Below are positions 8,734 through 17,889 of a stretch of DNA of 64,000 bases, piece by piece. The DNA comes from Antarcticimicrobium luteum (GTDB taxonomy: Bacteria > Pseudomonadota > Alphaproteobacteria > Rhodobacterales > Rhodobacteraceae), in NCBI RefSeq assembly GCF_004358185.1, contig NZ_SMUV01000070.1, forward strand, positions 124,001-188,000, in the 5' to 3' direction. The stretch's first letter is position 1. Every line of letters begins with the position of its first letter. A program made the translations under genes and the position numbers. The notes under the pieces are model-generated. The model did no database searches. It saw only the letters and a list, made by a program, of their open reading frames with translations, and was not told the DNA's origin.

Positions 8734-9723
8734 TTACCCGCGCGTCCAGCCCAGCGTCTTGGCGAGCCGGTCCTGCGCGGCGAGGTATTCCCGCTCGAAC
8801 CGGTCCACCAATTGCGCGGCCGGCACCACCTCGCGCACCGCGCCGATGCCCTGGCCCGATCCCCAGATCTCTTTCCAGCTCTTGGGTTTTTCGCGGTTCT
8901 CGCCGAAATCCATCCTGGACGGGTCGGAGCGTTCCAGCCTGTCCGGGTCCATCCCCGCAGCGGCGATCGAGGGTTTCAGATAGTTGCCCCAGACCCCGGT
9001 AAAGAGGTCGGAATAGACGATGTCATCGGCCCCGCCCTCGACGATCATCTGTTTGTAACGCGCTTCGGCGTTCGCCTCCTGCGTCGCGATGAAAGCCGAG
9101 CCGACATAGCCGCCGTCCGCCCCCATCGCCTGCGCCGCAAGGATGCTGTCGCCGCGCCCGATGGCGCCGGACAGGAACAGGGCGCCATCGAACCACTCGC
9201 GGATCTCCTGCACCAGCGCGAAGGGCGACAGCGCGCCGGCATGGCCGCCGGCGCCGGCGGCCACCGCGATCAGCCCGTCGGCGCCTTTTTCCACCGCCTT
9301 TTTCGCAAACCGGTTGTTGATCACGTCGTGCAGGGTGATCCCGCCCACTGAATGCGCCGCATCGTTGACCCAGGTCTGCGCCCCCAGCGAGGTGATCCAG
9401 ACCGGCACCTTGTATTTGACGCAGATCTCCACATCCCGCTCGAGCCGCGTGTTGGAGCGGTGCACGATCTGGTTGACCGCGAAGGGGGCGGCGGGGCGGT
9501 CGGGGTTGGCCTGGTTGTGGCGGTCCAGTTCTTCGGTGATGCGGGTCAGCCAGCGTTCGAGCTCGACCGGCTCGCCCGCCTTTTCGCGCGCGTTCAGCGC
9601 CGGGAACGCGCCGACGATCCCCGCCTTGCACTGGGCGATCACCAGATCGGGGTTGGAGATGATGAACAGCGGGCTGCCGATCATCGGCAGGCGCAGGCTG
9701 GACAGGGCCGGGGGCATCGTCAT
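8734..9723 (-). CDS. NAD(P)H-dependent flavin oxidoreductase / nitronate monooxygenase family
   Basis: A flavoprotein of 329 residues of the 2-nitropropane dioxygenase-like TIM-barrel family. FMN and active-site stretches are visible: PMIGSPLFI near the N-terminus, AAGAGGHAG in the middle, LSGAIGRGDSI and GADGGYVGSAFIAT in the phosphate-binding region. Members oxidise nitronates or act as enoyl reductases; which applies here is unknown. The start at 9723 is preferred over 9741 because AAAGGA lies 8 bases upstream of it. The gene is transcribed towards the acyl-CoA ligase and has its own upstream region. Confidence 0.85.
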   Translation of the reverse strand: MTMPPALSSLRLPMIGSPLFIISNPDLVIAQCKAGIVGAFPALNAREKAGEPVELERWLTRITEELDRHNQANPDRPAAPFAVNQIVHRSNTRLERDVEICVKYKVPVWITSLGAQTWVNDAAHSVGGITLHDVINNRFAKKAVEKGADGLIAVAAGAGGHAGALSPFALVQEIREWFDGALFLSGAIGRGDSILAAQAMGADGGYVGSAFIATQEANAEARYKQMIVEGGADDIVYSDLFTGVWGNYLKPSIAAAGMDPDRLERSDPSRMDFGENREKPKSWKEIWGSGQGIGAVREVVPAAQLVDRFEREYLAAQDRLAKTLGWTRG

Positions 9724-10381
9724 CGCGGGCATCCTTTGCATTTCACGGCCCCGAAGGGGCGGGTCAGAACCTGCGGCGTTTGTCGGGCACCGTCCGGCGC
9801 CGAGGCAAGCGCGACGTGACGTGACGCCGGGTTAAGCCCCGAGTCGCCGGCGCCCCGTTCGGGCGCCTCTGATCCCCGCCCGTCGCGCGGCCCGCACGGC
9901 CGGGTCTGGCCCCTGTCTGCCGGTTACATCGGGACCGTCCCGGTTTGCGACGTGGTGGCCGCCGTTTGCGACATCGGGCGTCCTTGCCCTGCGTCAAAAA
10001 GGCGCATTTGGCCTTGTCAGATCAATCCGGGCTGCTAGCATCCATACTGCTTGACCGTTCCCGACCGTGGGTCGCTGAAACCAACCGGAAAATCACCGAT
10101 CACAGATCGACGCCGCGTTCGACGACGGGACACAGCCAAGGGCGGGCATTCAACGTACGTCCCGAAAAATTAAAAGGGGGCTGAATTCTGCGCCCGGACA
10201 ACGGGGATGTCCTGCAAGGGAAATTCGTTTCCGCCACGTAAGGGATTTTCATTCCCGTTCCGAGACGGTGAAAAGGTGATGCACACGTCTGCGTTGCGTA
10301 TCCGGCGGGACAGTCGACCGCGAACGCGCGTTGCCGGCAGCCTATTACCACGAAAATGAAAAAGAGGAGATAATCGAAATC
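9724..10381. other. Long intergenic region, leader of the Dpp-type ABC operon
   Basis: About 660 bases without a convincing gene; short frames here lack ribosome sites and family resemblance. It holds the promoters of the flavin oxidoreductase gene (minus) and the peptide ABC operon (plus). The second half is AT-richer and includes a run CCGAAAAATTAAAAGGGGG near 10160. The 5-prime leader of the operon could exceed 300 bases, but I recognise no riboswitch class in it. Confidence 0.6.
10014..10041 (+). promoter_or_regulatory. Possible sigma-70 promoter for the Dpp-type operon
   Basis: TTGTCA at 10014-10019 and TAGCAT at 10036-10041 are separated by 16 bases, close to consensus -35 and -10 elements. 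The placement would give a leader of about 330 bases before the binding-protein gene. This is only a pattern match. Confidence 0.25.
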
Positions 10382-11974
10382 ATGTCCTTAAAAACAACAA
10401 TTGCAACAGGGCTCCTGTTGGCCGCGATCGGGGCTTCGACCGCCGCCGCCCAATCGCTGGTCTATTGCTCCGAAGGCTCGCCCGAAGGGTTCGATCCGGC
10501 GCTCTATACCGCCGGCACCACCTTCGATGCCTCCAGCCATCCGATCTATGACCACCTGGCCGAGTTCAAGGTCGGCACCACCGAGGTGGTTCCGGGCCTT
10601 GCTGAAAGCTGGGACATCTCGGAGGACGGCAAGACCGTCACCTTCAAGCTTCGCAAGGGCGTCAAATTCCATGCGAATGACCAGTTCACCCCGACCCGCG
10701 ACTTCAACGCTGACGACGTGATCTTTTCCTTTGATCGCCAGGGCAACCCCGAAAACCCCTACAATCAGGTTTCCGGCGGCACCTGGGAATACTATGCCGG
10801 CATGTCCATGCCGGAGCTGGTCGAAAGCATCGAGAAGGTCGACGACTATACCGTCGTGTTCCACCTGACGCGGCCCGAGGCCCCGTTCATCGCCAACATG
10901 GCAATGGATTTCGCCTCGATCGTGAGCAAGGAATACGCCGACGCGATGATGCAGGCCGGCACCCCGGAAATGCTGAACCAGGCGCCGATCGGCACCGGTC
11001 CCTTTGTGTTCCAAGTCTATCAGAAGGACGCGGTGATCCGCTATCTTCGCAACGACGAGTACTGGGGCGACAAGGCCAAGGTCGAGTCGCTGATCTTCGC
11101 GATCACGCCCGACGCCTCGGTCCGCTATCAGAAGGTGCAGGCCGGCGAGTGTCATGTCATGGCCTATCCGAACCCCGCCGACGTGCAGGCGATGAAGGAC
11201 GATCCGAGCATCGTCGTCATGGAGCAGGAAGGTCTGAACGTGGGCTACCTGGCCTATAACACCAAGGTCGCGCCCTATGACAACCCGAAGGTCCGCAAGG
11301 CCCTGAACATGGCGATCGACAAGCAGGCGATCATCGACGTGGTGTTCCAGGGTTCCGGCCAGATCGCCAAGAACCCGATCCCGCCGACCATGTGGTCCTA
11401 TAACGAGGCCATCCAGGACGATGCCTACGATCCCGAAGCGGCCAGGAAGATGCTGGAAGACGAGGGTGTGAGCGATCTGACCATGAAGATCTGGGCGATG
11501 CCGGTGCAGCGCCCTTACAACCCCAACGCCCGCCGCATGGCCGAACTGATGCAGGAAGACTTTGCCAAGGTCGGTGTCAAGGTCGAGATCGTCTCTTACG
11601 AATGGGGCGAGTATCTGGACCGGTCCAAGGCGCTTGACCGTGACGGTGCCGTTCTGTTGGGCTGGACCGGCGACAACGGCGACCCGGACAACTTCCTCGC
11701 CGTGCTGCTGGGCTGTGACGGTGTCGGCGCATCGAACCGCGCGCAGTGGTGCTATCAGCCCTTCGACGACCTGATCCAGAAGGCCAAGGTTCTGCCGACC
11801 CAGCAGGAGCGCGCAGCGCTTTATGAAGAGGCGCAGAACCTGTTCAAGGAGCAGGCGCCCTGGGCGACCATCGCGCATTCGGTCGTGTTCATGACCATGC
11901 GTCCCGAGGTCGAAGGCTATGTGGTCCACCCGCTGGGCGGTCACATCTTCAATCAGGTCGGACTGGCGCAGTAA
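10382..11974 (+). CDS. Periplasmic substrate-binding protein of a peptide/nickel-type ABC transporter
   Basis: Family 5 extracellular solute-binding protein of 530 residues, DppA-like in length. A clear Sec signal peptide occupies about residues 1-23 (positive MSLKTT, a hydrophobic core and an AAA cleavage site). The start at 10382 follows GAGGAG at 10364-10369; the frame runs further upstream, but those residues do not form a leader. It captures a small peptide or peptide-like ligand for the permease and ATPase genes that follow. A stable hairpin after the gene (11994-12014) fits the usual excess of binding protein over membrane components. Confidence 0.9.
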   Translation: MSLKTTIATGLLLAAIGASTAAAQSLVYCSEGSPEGFDPALYTAGTTFDASSHPIYDHLAEFKVGTTEVVPGLAESWDISEDGKTVTFKLRKGVKFHANDQFTPTRDFNADDVIFSFDRQGNPENPYNQVSGGTWEYYAGMSMPELVESIEKVDDYTVVFHLTRPEAPFIANMAMDFASIVSKEYADAMMQAGTPEMLNQAPIGTGPFVFQVYQKDAVIRYLRNDEYWGDKAKVESLIFAITPDASVRYQKVQAGECHVMAYPNPADVQAMKDDPSIVVMEQEGLNVGYLAYNTKVAPYDNPKVRKALNMAIDKQAIIDVVFQGSGQIAKNPIPPTMWSYNEAIQDDAYDPEAARKMLEDEGVSDLTMKIWAMPVQRPYNPNARRMAELMQEDFAKVGVKVEIVSYEWGEYLDRSKALDRDGAVLLGWTGDNGDPDNFLAVLLGCDGVGASNRAQWCYQPFDDLIQKAKVLPTQQERAALYEEAQNLFKEQAPWATIAHSVVFMTMRPEVEGYVVHPLGGHIFNQVGLAQ

Positions 11975-11993
11975 CCGCCGACCCTACGCCGGG

Positions 11994-12014
11994 GGCGGCG
12001 CCATGCGCGCCGCC
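11994..12014 (+). promoter_or_regulatory. Intercistronic stem-loop after the binding-protein gene
   Basis: GGCGGCGC pairs with GCGCCGCC around a 5-base loop, an 8-bp all-GC stem 19 bases after the stop codon. No T run follows, so it is more likely an mRNA-stabilising or partial attenuating structure than a full terminator. The same operon continues downstream. Confidence 0.5.
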
Positions 12015-12050
12015 TCCATCCCATGACCTGCCAGCCAGAGGCCTGTAGAC

Positions 12051-13160
12051 ATGTCGCAGCCGCTCTCGAGCCGCCTGGCCTCCTATGCCGCCGTCGCAGC
12101 CGAGCTCGGCCTCGACGCCGTCGCGCTGGTGCCGGGCCCCAATTTCACACGCGCCATCGGCCAGGCCTTCATGAGCCACGAGCGGCCGTTCCTCGTCGTC
12201 ATTCCCGCCGACGGCCCGGCCGCCGCGCTGGTGCCGAACCTGGAACTCGGAAGCTGGGCCTCGGTCGGGTTCGAGGGCGCCGTCTTTGACTGGCGCGACC
12301 AGACCGGGTACGCCACCGCCTTTGCCGCCCTGATGGCACATCTGGACATTTCCTCGCTGGCTGTCGAAGGCCAGGTGATGCGGGTCTTTGTCCATCACGC
12401 CCTGAAACGGGCGCAACCGGATCTTGAAATCACGGATGCCGAGGCGGCGATCTCGGCGCTGCGCATGATCAAGACCGCCGATGACATCGCCGCGATGCGG
12501 GTTGCGATCGGCATTTCCGAACGCGCATTGGCCCGCACGCTTGACGGCCTCCGCCCCGGCCAGACCGAAAAGCAGATCGAGCAGACGCTGGTCCGCCTGA
12601 TGTTCGAGGAGGGCGCGGACGATCTGGCCTTTGCGCCCATCGTCGCCGCCGGTGACAATTCGGCCAAACCGCATGCCCATGCGCGCGAGGGATACGCGGT
12701 CAGGCAAGGCGACGCCGTCCTGTTCGACTTCGGTGCCCGCAAGGACGGGTTCGCCGCCGACATCACTCGCACCGTCTTTCTTGGCCATGCCACGGACGAG
12801 GCGAGAGAGGTCTACGACACCGTGCTGCGCGCCAATCTCGCCGGTCTCGCTGTCACCCGCGCGGGCGTCACCGCGCATGAGATCGACGATGTCGTCACCG
12901 GTGTGCTCGAGGCCTCGCCCTTTGCCGGCCGGATCCGGACAAAGACCGGCCACGGCCTTGGCCGGGAGGTCCACGAAGCGCCCTATATCATGCGGGGCAA
13001 CCACCTATCCCTGCCGGCCGGCACGGTTTACACCAACGAACCGGGTCTGTACGAGATCGGCAATTTCGGGGTGCGGATCGAGGATGATGTCCTGGTGACC
13101 GAAGACGGCTGCACGAGCCTGACCGCCTTTCCAAAGGAGCTGATGGTGCTGCCATGCTGA
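12051..13160 (+). CDS. M24-family metallopeptidase (Xaa-Pro peptidase-like)
   Basis: A 369-residue pita-bread-fold hydrolase with an N-terminal creatinase-like domain and a C-terminal M24 catalytic domain. All five metal ligands of dimetal M24 peptidases appear: D226, D237, H301, E330 and E344. That argues for a true metallopeptidase and against creatinase, which lacks the metals. The gene sits between the binding protein and the permease of a peptide transporter and overlaps the permease by 7 bases, so it probably cleaves the imported ligand in the cytoplasm. Ectoine-hydrolase-like members share the fold, so an amide substrate other than a proline peptide is possible. Confidence 0.85.
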   Translation: MSQPLSSRLASYAAVAAELGLDAVALVPGPNFTRAIGQAFMSHERPFLVVIPADGPAAALVPNLELGSWASVGFEGAVFDWRDQTGYATAFAALMAHLDISSLAVEGQVMRVFVHHALKRAQPDLEITDAEAAISALRMIKTADDIAAMRVAIGISERALARTLDGLRPGQTEKQIEQTLVRLMFEEGADDLAFAPIVAAGDNSAKPHAHAREGYAVRQGDAVLFDFGARKDGFAADITRTVFLGHATDEAREVYDTVLRANLAGLAVTRAGVTAHEIDDVVTGVLEASPFAGRIRTKTGHGLGREVHEAPYIMRGNHLSLPAGTVYTNEPGLYEIGNFGVRIEDDVLVTEDGCTSLTAFPKELMVLPC

Positions 13161-14161
13161 ACTATGTCCTGAGCCGCATCCTGACCTTTGTTCCCACCTT
13201 CATCGGGGTGACGCTGATCTCTTTCGGCTTTATCCGCGTTCTGCCGGGCGATCCGATCATCGTGATGGCTGGCGAACGCGGGCTGAGCCAGGAACGCTAT
13301 GACCAGCTGTCCCGGCAGTTCGGCTTTGACCGTCCCATATATTCGCAGTTCTGGGATTATTTCGTCGGGGTGCTGCACGGCGACCTCGGCATTTCCTTTG
13401 TGACCAAGAAACCGGTCTGGGACGAATTCTTCGCCCTGTTTCCCGCCACGCTCGAGCTGTCGGTCTGCGCCATGGTCTTCGCCGTCGTCCTGGGTCTGCC
13501 GGCGGGGGTGATCGCGGCGGTCAACCGCGGCAAGTTCTTTGACCGCGCGCTGATGTCCTCGGCCCTTGTCGGGTATTCCATGCCGATCTTCTGGTGGGCG
13601 CTGCTGCTGATCATCGTCTTTTCCGGCAACCTGGGCTGGACCCCGGTTTCGGGGCGGATCGACCTGATCTATTATTTCAAGGATTCGACCGGTTTTATGC
13701 TGATCGACAGCCTCGCCTCCGGTCAGAAAGGCGCATTTACCTCGGCTGTCCGTCACCTGATCCTGCCTTCGATCGTGCTGGGGACGATCCCGCTGGCCGT
13801 CATCGCGCGCCAGACCCGGTCCGCCATGCTGGAGGTTCTGGGCGAGGATTATATCCGCACCGCCCGCGCCAAGGGGCTGGCCCCGGTTCGCATCAACGGC
13901 ATCCACGCGCTGCGCAACGCGTTGATCCCGGTCGTCACGGTCATCGGTCTCTCGGTCGGCACCCTGCTGGCAGGCGCCATCCTGACCGAGACCATTTTCA
14001 GCTGGCCCGGTATCGGCAAGTGGATGGTCGACAGCATCTTTCGCCGCGACTATCCCGTGGTTCAGGGCGGGCTGCTGCTGATCGCTGTCATGGTCATGAT
14101 CGTGAACCTCACGGTCGACATGCTCTATGGCGTCATCAACCCCAAGATCAGGAAACGGTGA
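13154..14161 (+). CDS. Peptide-type ABC transporter permease, DppB-like
   Basis: Inner-membrane permease of 335 residues with about six transmembrane helices and the BPD-transporter coupling loop (EDYIRTARAKGL, around residue 231). The N-terminal segment after the first helix carries LPGDPI, typical of DppB/OppB. It overlaps the M24 gene upstream by 7 bases and the next permease by one base (TGATG), showing translational coupling. It forms the channel with the DppC-like protein. Confidence 0.92.
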   Translation: MLNYVLSRILTFVPTFIGVTLISFGFIRVLPGDPIIVMAGERGLSQERYDQLSRQFGFDRPIYSQFWDYFVGVLHGDLGISFVTKKPVWDEFFALFPATLELSVCAMVFAVVLGLPAGVIAAVNRGKFFDRALMSSALVGYSMPIFWWALLLIIVFSGNLGWTPVSGRIDLIYYFKDSTGFMLIDSLASGQKGAFTSAVRHLILPSIVLGTIPLAVIARQTRSAMLEVLGEDYIRTARAKGLAPVRINGIHALRNALIPVVTVIGLSVGTLLAGAILTETIFSWPGIGKWMVDSIFRRDYPVVQGGLLLIAVMVMIVNLTVDMLYGVINPKIRKR

Positions 14162-15060
14162 TGGCCGATACCTCCGTACCAGCCCAAGTCGAACAACGTC
14201 CCGACCGCCTGCGCGAGTTCTGGTTCTATTTCCGTGAGAACCGCGGCGCGGTGATCGGGCTTTGGATCTTTGTTGTCTTTGCCTTTCTCGCGCTGTTCGG
14301 TCCCTGGATCGCGCCGCATGACGCCACGCTCCAGTACCGCGAGGCGATCCTGAAGCCCCCCGCCTGGCAGTCCGGCGGCAGCTGGAGTTATCCGCTCGGA
14401 ACCGATCCGCTGGGCCGCGACATGCTTTCGCGGCTGATCGAAGGCGCGCGGTATTCCTTCTTTGTCGGCGTCATCGTGGTCAGCATTGCGGCCTCCGGTG
14501 GCATCATCGTCGGCCTGATCGCCGGTTTCGCGCCGAAATGGGTCGATGCCGTCATCATGCGGATCATGGACATCGTCCTCGCGTTTCCCTCGCTGCTGCT
14601 GGCGCTGGTGCTGGTGGCGGTGCTGGGGCCGTCGCTGGTCAATGCGATGATCGCCATCGCGATCGTGTTGCAGCCGCACTATGTGCGCCTTACCCGCGCC
14701 AGCGTGATGTCGGAACTGCAAAAGGACTATGTCACCTCGGCCCGCGTCGCCGGGGCCGGCATGCTGCGGCTGATGTTCATAACCGTGCTGCCGAACTGCC
14801 TGGCGCCGATCATCGTGCAGGCCGCCCTGTCGTTTTCCACCGCCATCCTCGATGCCGCCGCGCTCGGGTTTCTCGGTATGGGCGCGCAGCCCCCGACCCC
14901 GGAATGGGGCACGATGCTGGCCGAGGCGCGCGAATTCATCCTGCGCGCCTGGTGGGTGGTCACCTTTCCCGGCCTCGCCATCCTGGTGACCGTGCTGGCG
15001 ATCAACCTGATGGGCGACGGGCTGCGCGACGCGCTCGACCCGAAACTGAAACGGAGCTGA
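14161..15060 (+). CDS. Peptide-type ABC transporter permease, DppC-like
   Basis: Second inner-membrane permease of the importer, 299 residues. An N-terminal OppC-type helix precedes LGTDPLGRDMLSRL (around residue 80), the hallmark of the DppC family. The coupling loop is KDYVTSARVAGA, around residue 190. The start ATG shares its A with the stop of the preceding gene. A longer frame exists upstream, but it is only the shadow of the DppB-like gene. Confidence 0.92.
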   Translation: MADTSVPAQVEQRPDRLREFWFYFRENRGAVIGLWIFVVFAFLALFGPWIAPHDATLQYREAILKPPAWQSGGSWSYPLGTDPLGRDMLSRLIEGARYSFFVGVIVVSIAASGGIIVGLIAGFAPKWVDAVIMRIMDIVLAFPSLLLALVLVAVLGPSLVNAMIAIAIVLQPHYVRLTRASVMSELQKDYVTSARVAGAGMLRLMFITVLPNCLAPIIVQAALSFSTAILDAAALGFLGMGAQPPTPEWGTMLAEAREFILRAWWVVTFPGLAILVTVLAINLMGDGLRDALDPKLKRS

Positions 15061-15063
15061 GTC

Positions 15064-16041
15064 ATGTCGCTGCTACGCATCAGGAACCTCAGCGTCGATT
15101 TCGCCACCGCCTCGGGCCGTTTCCGGGCCGTGGACTCGGTCGATCAGGACGTGAACACCGGCGAAATCCTTGCCATCGTGGGGGAAAGCGGTTCGGGCAA
15201 GTCGGTGTCGATGCTGGCGCTCATGGGTCTGCTGCCCTGGACCGCCAGGGTCACCGCCGACGAGATCAGCTTTGACGGCCAGGATCTGCTGAACATGGAC
15301 CGGCGGGCACGCCGCAGGATCATCGGCAACGATCTGGCGATGATCTTCCAGGAGCCCATGTCCTCGCTCAATCCCTGTTTTACCGTCGGCTGGCAGATCA
15401 AGGAGGCGCTGCGCTTTCACCTTGGACTGGACCGGCGCGCACGCCATGCCCGCGCGGTGGAGCTGTTCGAACAGGTGGGCATCCCGGACCCGGAAAAGCG
15501 GCTTTCGGCCTTTCCGCACCAGATGTCGGGCGGGATGAACCAGCGCGTGATGATCGCCATGGCCATCTCCTGCAAGCCGAAACTGCTGATCGCGGACGAG
15601 CCGACGACCGCGCTTGACGTGACCATTCAGGCGCAGATCCTCGATCTGCTGGCCGAGCTGCGCAACGAGACCGCAATGGGGCTGGTGCTGATCACCCATG
15701 ACATGGGCGTGGTCGCCGAAACCGCCGAGCGGGTCAGCGTGCAATACGCCGGTCAGAAGATCGAGGAGCAGCCGGTGGTGCCGCTGTTCCGAACACCGCA
15801 TCACCCCTATACCGCCGCGCTGCTCGATGCGCTGCCCGAACGGGCCACCGAAAAGCGGCTGCCGACCATCCCCGGCGTGGTCCCGGGCCAGTTCGACCGG
15901 CCCCCGGGCTGCCTGTTCTCGCCGCGCTGCAAATTCGCCGATGACCGGTGCAGGGGCGAACCGCCGCAACCCTGCGGGGCCGATCTGGGCCAGGCGCGCT
16001 GTTTCCATCCGCTGAGCACCGACGAAAGGCTTGCCTCATGA
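15064..16041 (+). CDS. Peptide-type ABC transporter ATPase, DppD-like
   Basis: Cytoplasmic ATPase of 325 residues that powers the importer. Walker A GESGSGKS is at 40-47, the signature is MSGGMNQR and Walker B is [12 protein letters not shown]. The C-terminal oligopeptide-transporter extension carries a cysteine cluster ([16 protein letters not shown]) like those thought to bind an iron-sulfur cluster in DppD. It starts 3 bases after the permease stop and overlaps the next ATPase gene by 4 bases (ATGA). Confidence 0.92.
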   Translation: MSLLRIRNLSVDFATASGRFRAVDSVDQDVNTGEILAIVGESGSGKSVSMLALMGLLPWTARVTADEISFDGQDLLNMDRRARRRIIGNDLAMIFQEPMSSLNPCFTVGWQIKEALRFHLGLDRRARHARAVELFEQVGIPDPEKRLSAFPHQMSGGMNQRVMIAMAISCKPKLLIADEPTTALDVTIQAQILDLLAELRNETAMGLVLITHDMGVVAETAERVSVQYAGQKIEEQPVVPLFRTPHHPYTAALLDALPERATEKRLPTIPGVVPGQFDRPPGCLFSPRCKFADDRCRGEPPQPCGADLGQARCFHPLSTDERLAS

Positions 16042-17003
16042 ATGCCCCTGTCATGTCCGCAACCGGACTTCAGCGCCATTACGAGGTCAGCGGCGGTCTG
16101 CTGCGCCCGACCCGGCTGCTGCGCGCCGTGGGTGGTGTGGATTTCGCGCTCTATCCGGGCAAGACCCTGGCGGTGGTCGGTGAAAGCGGCTGCGGCAAGT
16201 CGACCCTCGCACGCATGGTCACCATGATCGAGGAGCCGACGGCGGGCGAGCTGGTGCTCGATGGCCAGCCGGTGCAGCCCGACGTCTGGGCCAGCCTGCG
16301 CAAGTCGGTTCAGATCGTGTTCCAGGATCCCTATGGATCGCTCAACCCGCGCCAGCGGATCGGCACCATCCTGATGGAGCCGCTGGTCATCAACCGCAAG
16401 GACATGTCGCGGGCCGAGCGCGAGGAAAAGGCGCGCGAGATGCTGCGCCTGGTCGGTCTGCGGCCGGAGCATTTCGAGCGCTATCCGCACATGTTCTCAG
16501 GCGGACAGCGCCAGCGCATCGCCGTCGCGCGCGCGCTGATGCTGGACCCCAGGGTGCTGGTCCTGGACGAGCCGGTTTCGGCGCTCGACCTCTCGATTCA
16601 GAGCGCGATCCTGAACCTGCTGGTCGATCTGCAGGAGCGGTTGCAGCTTGCGTATCTCTTCATCAGCCACGACCTCAGCGTGGTCCGCCACATCGCCGAT
16701 GATGTGATCGTGATGTACCTGGGACGCGCGGTGGAGCGCGGCAACAAGGACGCGGTTTTCGGCAACCCGCGCCACCCCTATACCAAGGCGCTGCTCTCGG
16801 CGACGCCGCGGGCCGAGCCGGGGGCGGAAAAGACCCGGATCAAGCTGTCGGGCGAACTGCCCTCGCCGCTCTCGATCCCGGAGGGCTGCCCCTTTGCGCC
16901 GCGCTGCTGGAAGGTGCAGGACGATTGCCGCCGCACGCGTCCCGAGCTGACCGGCGATGCCCACGCCGCCGCCTGTTTCCACCCGGAGGGGGCCGCCGGC
17001 TGA
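16038..17003 (+). CDS. Peptide-type ABC transporter ATPase, DppF-like
   Basis: Second ATPase of the pair, 321 residues. Walker A GESGCGKST lies near residue 56, the signature is FSGGQRQR, Walker B is VLVLDEPVSALD, and the C-terminal oligopeptide domain has CPFAPRC. The start ATG at 16038 overlaps the stop of the DppD-like gene. It is the last gene of the operon and stops 35 bases before the convergent cupin gene. Confidence 0.92.
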   Translation: MNAPVMSATGLQRHYEVSGGLLRPTRLLRAVGGVDFALYPGKTLAVVGESGCGKSTLARMVTMIEEPTAGELVLDGQPVQPDVWASLRKSVQIVFQDPYGSLNPRQRIGTILMEPLVINRKDMSRAEREEKAREMLRLVGLRPEHFERYPHMFSGGQRQRIAVARALMLDPRVLVLDEPVSALDLSIQSAILNLLVDLQERLQLAYLFISHDLSVVRHIADDVIVMYLGRAVERGNKDAVFGNPRHPYTKALLSATPRAEPGAEKTRIKLSGELPSPLSIPEGCPFAPRCWKVQDDCRRTRPELTGDAHAAACFHPEGAAG

Positions 17004-17037
17004 CCGCGGCGCCCGGCCGCCGCCCCCGGATGTCGGT

Positions 17038-17370
17038 TCAGTCGACGATGAAGGCCTGGCATCCGGCCTGCGTGCGCACCAGATGGGCGGCGTCCCCGAA
17101 ATCGGAAACGCAGAACCCCATGCCCGGCGTCAGCCTGGTTTCGCGGCCATCCTTCAGCACCACGGTCATTTCCCCTGACAGAACATAAAGGACATGACCC
17201 CGGTCGCACCAGTGATCGGCGACATAGCCCGGCCCGTAGTCGATGACGCGCACCCGCAAGCCGTCCAGGTCAAGGCGGCGCTCCCGGGATGTGCCGTGCT
17301 CTCCGGGGCACTCCTCGGCGGCCATGTTGGTTCGGTCGAACAGGGTGAATGGCATGTCGGGAAGTTTCAT
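17038..17370 (-). CDS. DHCW-motif cupin-fold protein
   Basis: A 110-residue single-domain cupin. It has the run DHWCDRGH (about residues 52-59) that characterises small cupins of the DHCW-motif family, followed by the beta-barrel strands VLYVLSGEMTVVL. The histidines could hold a metal, but no enzymatic role is established for the family. It is 6 bases downstream of the MarR gene and surely co-transcribed with it. A sensor, a small isomerase or a detoxifying role in the island are all open. Confidence 0.8.
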   Translation of the reverse strand: MKLPDMPFTLFDRTNMAAEECPGEHGTSRERRLDLDGLRVRVIDYGPGYVADHWCDRGHVLYVLSGEMTVVLKDGRETRLTPGMGFCVSDFGDAAHLVRTQAGCQAFIVD

Positions 17371-17376
17371 CGGCCG

Positions 17377-17874
17377 TCAGTCTTTCTCGGTCGGTTCGGC
17401 GCGCATGGCGCCGGAATCCAGCAGCTTGGGTCCGCTGGCGATTTTCCGGGCGAGCGCGAAGAAGGTCTCGCGTTCGGCATCGGTCAGCGGGGAGAATAAC
17501 TCCTCCTGGCGCAACCCCGAGACGGCCCGGATCTCGGCCAGCATGTCCTCGCCGGCTTTGGTGGCGAAGAGCCGTTTCTCGCGGCCGTCGGTGGGCGAGG
17601 TCTGATGTTTCACCAGGTCGCGCGATTCGAGGAGCGAGACCGCGCGGCTGATCGTGTTCTGGGGCCGCGGGAACAGATGTTTGATTTCTTTCGCCCGGAT
17701 ACCCGGAAACATGACGATCGCGAACAGCGTCGACCAAGCATGCACGGGCATCTGGTAGCGGCGTTCGATATAGCGGTTCGTAACCGCATTGTTGCCCAAG
17801 ACGATGTAACTCACGACCATGAGATGGCGAAGGTCCGAGGCAAAGATCGCGTCTAGCTTGTTTTTTATGCTCAT
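17377..17874 (-). CDS. MarR-family transcriptional regulator
   Basis: A 165-residue winged-helix regulator. The DNA-recognition helix region is IKHLFPRPQNTISRAVSLLE (about residues 63-82), followed by the wing SPTDGREKRLFATKAG. Proteins of this family usually repress their own gene and a divergent catabolic operon until a small aromatic or heterocyclic ligand binds. Here the divergent operon is hydantoinase A and B, 112 bases away, with an inverted repeat in between (17890-17925). It is followed by the cupin gene. Confidence 0.88.
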   Translation of the reverse strand: MSIKNKLDAIFASDLRHLMVVSYIVLGNNAVTNRYIERRYQMPVHAWSTLFAIVMFPGIRAKEIKHLFPRPQNTISRAVSLLESRDLVKHQTSPTDGREKRLFATKAGEDMLAEIRAVSGLRQEELFSPLTDAERETFFALARKIASGPKLLDSGAMRAEPTEKD

Positions 17875-17889
17875 CCTGCCCCCAAAAAA

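Noticed and set aside
9945..10184. A 79-residue frame in the leader region
   Set aside because: No ribosome site, no hydrophobic or family features, and it would lie in the promoter region of the operon.
9724..10381. A riboswitch in the long leader of the peptide ABC operon
   Set aside because: I could not find conserved boxes of any class I know; only a generic promoter-like pair is visible.
12051..13160. Creatinase, suggested by the hydantoinase context
   Set aside because: All five dimetal ligands are present, whereas creatinase has lost them.
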